46,338 nucleotides of DNA from JBARDN01 sp050736695. Lineage in GTDB: Bacteria; Desulfobacterota; Binatia; Binatales; Binataceae. How positions within the stretch are numbered: position 1 is the first letter of the stretch; every line of letters starts with the position of its first letter. Shown here in pieces: positions 40,829 through 46,338 of this stretch. The stretch spans positions 1 through 46,338 of the forward strand of contig JBOHWH010000173.1 in assembly GCA_050736695.1 (NCBI GenBank), in the 5' to 3' direction. The notes beneath the pieces are model-generated. The model worked only from the letters and a program-made list of their open reading frames with translations, was not told the DNA's origin and made no database searches. The translations under genes and the position numbers were made by a program.

Positions 40829-42201
40829 AAAATCAATCAGGCAATGGGACAGTAGAAACGCTCGACAGCGCACTGGCCGAGTGGGTGCTTGGCGAAGCGA
40901 AGAAGCACGGTGCGAGTGCGGCCGAAGTGCTGTTTGTCGGCGCGGAGTCGCTGGCCGCGGGCGTGCGCTTGGGCGAAGTCGAGAAGCTCAAGAGCTCGCG
41001 CGAGCGCCGGCTCGGCATCCGCATTTTCACTGGACAGTCTTCGGCGACCGCCTCGACCGCTGAGCTCGAGCACGCGTCGCTGGCCGAGTTTGTCGCAAAC
41101 ACGGTCACGCTGGCGCGGCTGACCGCGGAGGATCCGTGGTCGGGGCTTCCCGAACCCGCGATGCATCCGAAGTCGTTTCCGGATCTCGGCCTCACCGATC
41201 CCGACGCGGGAATAATCGAGGCCGATCGCGCACTCGAAATCGCGCGCAAGGGTGAGAAGGCCGCGCTCGCCGCGGATCCGCGCATCAAGAATTCCGAAGG
41301 CGCCGAGTTCGACTCCGGCCGCTACCGGGTTCTATTCGCCAACAGCAACGGATTCAGCGGCGAATACGAAGGCTCGTCGTTCAGCCTCGTGGTCGCGCCG
41401 ATCGCACAGGACGGCGCCGCGATGCAGCAGGGTTTCTGGTACACCTCGGACCGCCGCTTCGCCAAGCTCGAAGACGCCGAAGCCGTCGGAGTGACGGCCG
41501 CAAAGCGGGCATTGCGCCGCCTCGGATCGCGCAAAGTGAAAACTACTCGAGTGCCGGTGGTGTTCGATCCGGACATGGCCGCCGGCCTTATCCGCTCGCT
41601 GGCCGGTGCCGTCTCCGGCCCGTCGCTGTACAAGGGCGCTTCGTTCCTGATCGATCGGTTGGGGTCGCAGGTGATGGCGCCCGGAGTTTCGATTATCGAT
41701 GATGCGCGGATTCCCGGCGCACTCGGCTCCAAGCCGTTCGACGGCGAGGGGCTGGCGACCAACCGCAAGCATATCGTCGAGAAGGGTACGCTCAAGACCT
41801 ATCTGCTTGATTGCTACTCGGCGCGCAAGCTCAAGATGCAGCCGACGGGCAACGCCGCGCGCTCGGTCGGACAGGCGCCGACGGTTTCCACCACGAATCT
41901 CTATCTCGAGGCGGGGCCTTACACGCCGGAGCAAATAATCAGCTCGGTGAAGCAGGGTTTATATTTGACGGAAACCATCGGGTTCGGCGTGAATATGGTT
42001 ACTGGCGACTACTCGCGCGGGGCGGGCGGGATGTGGATCGAAGATGGCCAGCTCGCCTACCCGGTGCAGGAAATTACCATCGCGGGGAACCTGAAAGAGA
42101 TGTTCATGAACCTCGAAATGATTGGAAACGATTTGCACTGGCGGTCCGCGACAGTTGCGCCCACGGTAAAGATTTCCGAAATGACGATCGCTGGGGCATA
42201 A
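40825..42201 (+). CDS. tldE: TldE/PmbA, partner subunit of the TldD protease
   Basis: The 458-residue protein is homologous to TldD but lacks HExxxH, as known for TldE (PmbA), which completes the substrate channel of the heterodimer. Family features are SSFSLVVAPIAQDG, VVFDPDMAAGLIRSLAGAVS, PFDGEGLATNRKHIVEKGTL and the C-terminal SRGAGGMWIEDGQLAYPVQE. The ATGA overlap with tldD implies stoichiometric translation. A small hairpin overlaps its stop codon. Confidence 0.94.
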   Translation: MKNQSGNGTVETLDSALAEWVLGEAKKHGASAAEVLFVGAESLAAGVRLGEVEKLKSSRERRLGIRIFTGQSSATASTAELEHASLAEFVANTVTLARLTAEDPWSGLPEPAMHPKSFPDLGLTDPDAGIIEADRALEIARKGEKAALAADPRIKNSEGAEFDSGRYRVLFANSNGFSGEYEGSSFSLVVAPIAQDGAAMQQGFWYTSDRRFAKLEDAEAVGVTAAKRALRRLGSRKVKTTRVPVVFDPDMAAGLIRSLAGAVSGPSLYKGASFLIDRLGSQVMAPGVSIIDDARIPGALGSKPFDGEGLATNRKHIVEKGTLKTYLLDCYSARKLKMQPTGNAARSVGQAPTVSTTNLYLEAGPYTPEQIISSVKQGLYLTETIGFGVNMVTGDYSRGAGGMWIEDGQLAYPVQEITIAGNLKEMFMNLEMIGNDLHWRSATVAPTVKISEMTIAGA

Positions 42202-42215
42202 AGCTCATTTATGCC
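42195..42215 (+). terminator. Hairpin overlapping the tldE stop codon
   Basis: GGCATAAA (42195-42202) and TTTATGCC (42208-42215) form a perfect 8-bp stem with loop GCTCA. The TAA stop of tldE (42199-42201) lies within the left arm. No T-run follows, so this is at best a weak or Rho-assisted 3' end, or an RNA-stabilising structure. Confidence 0.4.
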
Positions 42216-42290
42216 ATAGATTGCCGCTCTTGACCCGCCGCTCCCGTTGTATTAACAAAGTGTAGAGATTTAAAGCTGCCAGCACGTCGA

Positions 42291-42317
42291 ACTGCCGATA
42301 CTAATAGTAGCGTCAGT
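42291..42317. promoter_or_regulatory. 27-bp dyad, candidate operator upstream of the Crp/Fnr gene
   Basis: Arms ACTGCCGATACTA (42291-42303) and TAGTAGCGTCAGT (42305-42317) are inverted around a single A, with 11 of 13 positions matching. It lies 59 bases before the start of the Crp/Fnr-family gene. Size and symmetry suit a dimeric regulator, possibly the Crp/Fnr protein itself. The core (TACTA-A-TAGTA) differs from the usual Crp (TGTGA-N6-TCACA) and Fnr (TTGAT-N4-ATCAA) sites. Confidence 0.5.
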
Positions 42318-42375
42318 TGGACAGGCGGGGACGGACCCGGCTATCGGTGCTCCGTTTGGTGGCGGAGGTCAAAAA

Positions 42376-43203
42376 ATGGACGCCGCAGTCAACACAAGGG
42401 GGCGAAACATGAATGGTCCAGGAATGGAGCATCCTACAGACAAACTGCTCGCGCGGCTGGTGAGCTTGGGTTTGCCACGCGCGGCGATCACGGCACTGCT
42501 CGACAGATACACTCCGGTGCGTTATCCGAAGGGCGCGCCGCTTTTCACCAAGGGCTCGCCCGCGGACGTGATCTTCGCCGTGCTTAGCGGCGTGATCAAA
42601 GTTCACAGCACCCGGCCGGGCAGCGACAAGATTCTCACCGAACTGGCCGGAGCCGGCGATATTGTGGGATACGCGGATTTTTCTGAAGGTTCGGGCGAGC
42701 GCTCGCAGCTATTCGAGGCGGAAGCGCTTACGAGCTGCACGGTTGCGCTCTTCACCCGGCACCATATTGCCGAGGTGTTGAAAAGCCTGGATGGCGAGAC
42801 CTTGCTCAGGCTGACTGAGGCGATCAACTCGCTCTGGTCGTCGGTCGCGTATCGCTACGCAACGTTTTTGGGAATGTCGCTGCGGCAGCGGCTCGAAGTG
42901 GTGCTCAACGAACTCGCGTTGCGTTTCGGCGTGCCGGACGCGCGCGGCGTGCTGCTGACACCCGAGCTCGCGCAGGAAGAGCTGGCCGAGATGATCGGAA
43001 GCTCGCGCCCGATGGTCTCGAAGCTGTTGATGGAAATGACACAGCAGGGATTGCTCGCTCGCGACGGGCGGCGGCGAATCCTGGTCGGTACTCCCAAAGC
43101 GAATCTGTTGCCGTCTTTACCGATGTTTCACGCGAGCGCCGCACCGGCGGCGTCCGCTGATCGCGCGGTCCGAACGCCCTCACGCGGGACCGCGGTCGCA
43201 TAG
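42376..43203 (+). CDS. Crp/Fnr-family transcriptional regulator
   Basis: The 275-residue protein has an N-terminal cyclic-nucleotide-binding-like beta-roll (about 35-150; RYPKGAPLFTKGSPADVIFA, VLSGVIKVHST). A dimer helix and a C-terminal winged helix follow (about 190-240; LAQEELAEMIGSSRPMVSKL). The cysteines of Fnr are absent (only C121), so no Fe-S cluster is expected. The cAMP-binding signature is not evident, so the ligand is unknown. A GGAGG at 42364-42368 fixes the start at 42376. A tail of about 35 Ala/Pro-rich residues follows the DNA-binding domain. It may regulate the adjacent tldDE or cox genes; this is inference from proximity. Confidence 0.92.
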   Translation: MDAAVNTRGRNMNGPGMEHPTDKLLARLVSLGLPRAAITALLDRYTPVRYPKGAPLFTKGSPADVIFAVLSGVIKVHSTRPGSDKILTELAGAGDIVGYADFSEGSGERSQLFEAEALTSCTVALFTRHHIAEVLKSLDGETLLRLTEAINSLWSSVAYRYATFLGMSLRQRLEVVLNELALRFGVPDARGVLLTPELAQEELAEMIGSSRPMVSKLLMEMTQQGLLARDGRRRILVGTPKANLLPSLPMFHASAAPAASADRAVRTPSRGTAVA

Positions 43204-43226
43204 CTCTCCGACACCCGTATTGAAGC

Positions 43227-43259
43227 GAAGCGCGCGTCCATCAGGGCGCGCGCTTCTTT
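43227..43259 (+). terminator. Intrinsic terminator after the Crp/Fnr gene
   Basis: GAAGCGCGCG (43227-43236) and CGCGCGCTTC (43247-43256) form a perfect 10-bp stem over a 10-base loop, followed by TTT. It lies between the convergent regulator and cox genes and suits termination of the plus-strand transcript. Confidence 0.7.
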
Positions 43260-43292
43260 GGACTCGAACTTTGCCTTCAAACTGGGGCCTTG

Positions 43293-43823
43293 CTAGCGCC
43301 GGGCGAAGATCGAAGCGATCAGGCGCAAGGCCGATCGCCACAAGTTGATCAAGATTCCCTGCCGCGCGACGACCCCCGCGGCCGCAGCCTTGAGCTCCGC
43401 GTCTGCGGCGGCGAAGAATTGCCCAAGCATCATCTTGGCTGCGCTATCGATCACACGTTGGCCAACCTGCATCAGCGGTCCGCCGATTTGGACGTCGCCG
43501 GCGTACTTGACGATGGTCGATTTCGCGTCGCGCGCTTCGAGGTCCAGGGTTCCCGAGCCGCGCATGAAACCCTGTTTGCCCTTACCATCCACGAGCATCC
43601 GGTAGTGCTCCGGCGCGCGTTTATCTTCGAGCTTGAGCTTGCCGGAATAGACGCCCTTGACCGATGCGATTCCGACATTCAGGGTGCCGCCGTATTCGTC
43701 GGGCCCGAGCGTATCGAGCTTTTCGCATCCGGGGATGAGCGTCGAGAGCCGCTGCGGGCTATTGAACAATGCCCAGACCCGTTCGCGCGGTGCGGACAAA
43801 ACAGTTTCTCCGGCAAGCTTCAT
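43293..43823 (-). CDS. coxG: CoxG-like SRPBCC protein
   Basis: The 176-residue protein starts MKLAGETVLSAPRERVWALF and is of the CoxG/SRPBCC (START-like) family. Motifs are LIPGCEKLDTLGPDEY, GVYSGKLKLEDK and LMQVGQRVIDSAAKMM. In Oligotropha (Afipia) carboxidovorans, CoxG helps anchor CO dehydrogenase to the membrane. The C-terminal segment here (GILINLWRSALRLIASIFAR) is amphipathic to hydrophobic and fits such a role. The frame is open to 44042, but the ATG at 43821-43823 gives the family N-terminus and avoids overlapping coxM. It is last in the coxL-coxM-coxG order. Confidence 0.85.
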   Translation of the reverse strand: MKLAGETVLSAPRERVWALFNSPQRLSTLIPGCEKLDTLGPDEYGGTLNVGIASVKGVYSGKLKLEDKRAPEHYRMLVDGKGKQGFMRGSGTLDLEARDAKSTIVKYAGDVQIGGPLMQVGQRVIDSAAKMMLGQFFAAADAELKAAAAGVVARQGILINLWRSALRLIASIFARR

Positions 43824-43875
43824 CGGTGCTCGGGGTTGTTCCTTTCGATTAAATTCGAGCGCGTGTGAGTGCTGC

Positions 43876-44742
43876 TCAGGACTTCGCGCGTGCGACTGCG
43901 GCTTCCAGCGCGCGGCGTGTATAGATACGCGCGAGTTCCGTGCGAAACTCCGCCGAAGCGTGGATATCCGCCATCGCGTCGATCCCATCGGCAGCGAGCG
44001 CGGAGGCGGCGGCGATCGCCTGCGCGGGAACTTTGCCTGCAAGCGCCGCCTCGACTGCCATCGCGCGAAACGGTTTCGCGCCGAGGCCGGTTATTCCGAT
44101 GCGTGAGGATTCGCAGGCTCTATTTTTTCCCAGCGCGACAATCGCCGCGACTCCGACCATCGCAAATCCCGACGCGGGTTGGCGATGCTTCAAATAGGCG
44201 AAGCCGCGTCCGGCGGGAATCGGCGCAAAGGAAATCTGTGTGACGATCTCGCCAGGTTGCACGGCGGTGGTCATCAGGTCGAGGAAAAAATTGTCGGCCT
44301 TGACGACTCGCGCGGCGGAGGCGCCTTCGATTTTAATCTCGCCTTCGAGCGCGAGGACCGCCGCCGGGTAATCTGCCGCCGGATCCGCATGCGCAATAGA
44401 GCCGCCGATCGTTCCGCGGTTGCGCACCTGCACGTCACCGATCATCGCGGCGCATTCGGCGAGCAGGCCGAGCTTCGCGCGGATGAGGGGGGACGTCTCG
44501 ACCGTGTGATGCGTGGTCATCGCGCCAATCACTATTTTCCCGGCATCTTCCTTAATCGAGGCGAGCTCGCGCACGCCGCTGATATCGACCAGATGCGCAG
44601 GCTGCGCCAGGCGCAACTTCATTATCGGAATCAGACTGTGGCCGCCGGCAAGGAGCTTGCCGTCCTCGCCGAACCGGGAGAGCATCGCGAGCGCTTCTTT
44701 GACCGAGGAGGCGCGATGGTATTCGAACGCCGATGGATACAT
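43876..44742 (-). CDS. coxM: Molybdenum hydroxylase FAD-binding subunit (CoxM-like)
   Basis: The 288-residue medium subunit of a xanthine-oxidase-family (carbon-monoxide-dehydrogenase-like) enzyme passes electrons from the Fe-S subunit to an acceptor through FAD. FAD-binding motifs are LLAGGHSLIPIMKLRLAQP and VRNRGTIGGSIAHADPAADY, and the C-terminal CO-dehydrogenase flavoprotein domain is complete (AMVGVAAIVALG onwards). It begins 5 bases after the coxL stop. Confidence 0.92.
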   Translation of the reverse strand: MYPSAFEYHRASSVKEALAMLSRFGEDGKLLAGGHSLIPIMKLRLAQPAHLVDISGVRELASIKEDAGKIVIGAMTTHHTVETSPLIRAKLGLLAECAAMIGDVQVRNRGTIGGSIAHADPAADYPAAVLALEGEIKIEGASAARVVKADNFFLDLMTTAVQPGEIVTQISFAPIPAGRGFAYLKHRQPASGFAMVGVAAIVALGKNRACESSRIGITGLGAKPFRAMAVEAALAGKVPAQAIAAASALAADGIDAMADIHASAEFRTELARIYTRRALEAAVARAKS

Positions 44743-44747
44743 CGCGG

Positions 44748-46338
44748 CTAGCCCTTCGCTTTGGCGTCGCGAATCGCGCGCCAGACGGTTTCGGGTTTAA
44801 GCGGCATGTCGAGATGGCGGATGCCGAAAGGGCTGAGCGCGTCGAGCACAGCGTTGGCCACGCACGGCGTCGAGCCGATAGTGCCCGCTTCGCCCACTCC
44901 CTTGACGCCGAGCGGATTGACGGGCGAAGGCGTGACCGTCGCGGCCAATTCATAATGCGGCAGCATGTTGGCCTTGGGCACCGCGTAATCCATCAGGGTT
45001 GCAGTGATTAGCTGGCCGTTTTCATCGTAGATGACTTCCTCGTACAGCGCTTGCGCGATACCCTGCGCGATTCCGCCGTGGATTTGTCCTTCGACCAGAA
45101 GCGGACTCAGAATTCTTCCGCAATCGTCAACTGCGACGTAGCGCAGAAACTTCGTCATGCCGGTTTCGGGATCGACTTCAACCACCGCGACGTGGGTGCC
45201 GAACGGAAAGGTGCAGTTGGAGGGTTCGTAGAAACTGGTCGCGTCGAGTCCGGGCTCGAGGCCGGGAATAGCCTGCTTGTATCCGTAAGCAGCATCGACG
45301 ATTTGCTGGAGCGCGATGGATTTCGACGGATCGGAACCAAGCGCGATCGTCCGATTGGCAAAGACCAATTGATCGGGCGGTACTTCCATCATCGTCGAGG
45401 CGATCTTCTTCATCTTCTGCTGCAGCTTCCCGACCGACAGCATCAGCGCGGGCCCGCCGACCGTGGTGCCGCGGCTGCCGAAGGTGCCGATTCCGTATTG
45501 CACGATCGCGGTGTCGCCGTGAACGACGTTGATGTCGTCGATATCAATTCCAAAAGCGTCGGCGACGAGTTGCGCGAAAGTGGTTTCCTGTCCCTGGCCG
45601 TGGGGCGAGACGCCAGTCAGCACGGTGACTTTACAATCGGGCTCGATCCTGATGGTCGAGCTTTCCCATCCTCCTCCCTTGAGCTTGGGCGGCAGTAACG
45701 CCGACGGACCGATTCCGCAGATTTCGACGTACGAGGCTATTCCGATTCCGATATAGCGGCCATGCTTGCGCGCTTCGGCCTGCTCGGTGCGGACTTTTTT
45801 GTAATCGATAATTTCGAGCGCCTTCGTCAACGCGAGATCGTAATCGCCGGAGTCATAGACCAGACCGCCGGCGGTGGTCGCGGGAAATGACTCTTTGGCG
45901 ATGAAATTTTTACGCCGGACCTCGACGGGATCGAGGCCGAACTCGCCGGCGACCATGTCCATGATTCGCTCGGCGATGTACGCGGCCTCCGGGCGGCCGG
46001 CGCCGCGATACGCGTCGGTTGCCATCTTGTTGGTGAAGACCATCTGCTGATCGAATGACAGTGCCGGAATTTTGTAGCATCCCGTCATCATCAGGCCCGA
46101 GAAGCCGGGGATCGCGGGCGTGAGAAGCTGGAGATAGGCGCCCATGTCACAGATAAAGTTTGCCTTGACCGCGAGCACGGTGCCGTCTTTCTGCGCGGCT
46201 ACTTCGAGGTAGGCGATCTGGTCGCGTCCGTGCGTAGTGCCGAAAAGATTTTCGCGCCGGCGCTCGAGCCACTTGACCGGCTTGTTGAGCGTCATCGCAA
46301 GGTAGGCGACGAGCGCCTCTTCCGCGTAGACGTTGAGC
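44748..46338 (-). CDS. coxL: Molybdenum hydroxylase large subunit, form II CoxL-like, 5' end outside the window
   Basis: About 530 C-terminal residues of the molybdopterin subunit are visible; the frame continues open to the window edge (NVYAEEALVAYLAMTLNKPV), so the N-terminal part is missing. The active-site loop is AYRGAGR (45993-46013), the form II signature, rather than the AYXCSFR of form I CO dehydrogenases. The molybdenum-site glutamate lies in GVKGVGEAGTIGSTP. Cofactor-binding blocks HGQGQETTFAQLVADAFG and FGSRGTTVGGPA are intact. Form II enzymes may oxidise other substrates, and CO oxidation is not established from the sequence. coxS is not between coxL and coxM and would be expected upstream, outside the window. 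Confidence 0.92.
   Translation of the reverse strand, partial: LNVYAEEALVAYLAMTLNKPVKWLERRRENLFGTTHGRDQIAYLEVAAQKDGTVLAVKANFICDMGAYLQLLTPAIPGFSGLMMTGCYKIPALSFDQQMVFTNKMATDAYRGAGRPEAAYIAERIMDMVAGEFGLDPVEVRRKNFIAKESFPATTAGGLVYDSGDYDLALTKALEIIDYKKVRTEQAEARKHGRYIGIGIASYVEICGIGPSALLPPKLKGGGWESSTIRIEPDCKVTVLTGVSPHGQGQETTFAQLVADAFGIDIDDINVVHGDTAIVQYGIGTFGSRGTTVGGPALMLSVGKLQQKMKKIASTMMEVPPDQLVFANRTIALGSDPSKSIALQQIVDAAYGYKQAIPGLEPGLDATSFYEPSNCTFPFGTHVAVVEVDPETGMTKFLRYVAVDDCGRILSPLLVEGQIHGGIAQGIAQALYEEVIYDENGQLITATLMDYAVPKANMLPHYELAATVTPSPVNPLGVKGVGEAGTIGSTPCVANAVLDALSPFGIRHLDMPLKPETVWRAIRDAKAKG

Noticed and set aside
44748..46338. Annotation of the cox operon as a true CO dehydrogenase
   Set aside because: The AYRGAGR loop marks form II; the CO-specific cysteine loop is absent, so I call it CoxL-like only.

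Overview
The window is chromosomal DNA of a GC-rich, Gram-negative-type bacterium. RpoB carries a long insertion of the kind seen in proteobacteria between its FGEKAGEV block and its GDKMAGRHGNKG block, and RpoC carries a trigger-loop insertion. The order tRNA-Thr/Tyr/Gly/Thr - rpmG - tRNA-Trp - secE - nusG, together with the form II carbon-monoxide-dehydrogenase-like genes, fits a deltaproteobacterial-grade or Binatota/Desulfobacterota-like soil lineage. That placement is inference; the exact phylum cannot be read from the sequence alone.

Layout. Bases 1-1147 hold the end of an IS3-family insertion that has cut a type III restriction endonuclease (res), leaving a 3' fragment. A soluble four-PAS hybrid histidine kinase follows on the minus strand (1321-4023). 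A tRNA cluster (Thr-TGT, Tyr-GTA, Gly-TCC, Thr-GGT) starts at 4379 and opens a run of about 33 kb of same-strand information-processing genes. These are rpmG, tRNA-Trp, secE, nusG, rplK-rplA-rplJ-rplL, rpoB-rpoC, then after a terminator the str genes (rpsL-rpsG-fusA-tuf). They continue with the S10 genes (rpsJ to rpsQ), the spc genes (rplN to secY, then adk-map-infA-rpmJ) and the alpha genes (rpsM-rpsK-rpsD-rpoA-rplQ), ending at a terminator near 37485-37517. Many junctions overlap by 1-11 bases, so translation is probably coupled. This is the ancestral secE-to-rplQ superoperon in unbroken form and supplies ribosomal proteins, RNA polymerase, translation factors and the Sec translocon together.

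Downstream, 37528-39242 (minus) is a two-gene unit of a PhyH-type Fe(II)/2-oxoglutarate dioxygenase and an aldo/keto reductase. The divergent pair tldD-tldE (39380-42201) encodes the TldD/TldE metalloprotease. It is followed by a Crp/Fnr-type regulator (42376-43203) with a 27-bp dyad upstream and a clear terminator downstream. The right end (43293-46338, minus) is a convergent molybdenum hydroxylase operon, coxL (5' end outside the window) - coxM - coxG. Its CoxL has the AYRGAGR loop of form II enzymes.

I found no clearly new multi-gene system. The least ordinary observations are a four-cysteine loop in EF-Tu, N- and C-terminal extensions on L5 and an N-terminal one on S11, an attenuator-like hairpin between rplL and rpoB, the 27-bp dyad upstream of the Crp/Fnr gene, the imperfect repeats before rpsL, and the absence of the tuf copy usually found after tRNA-Thr(GGT).
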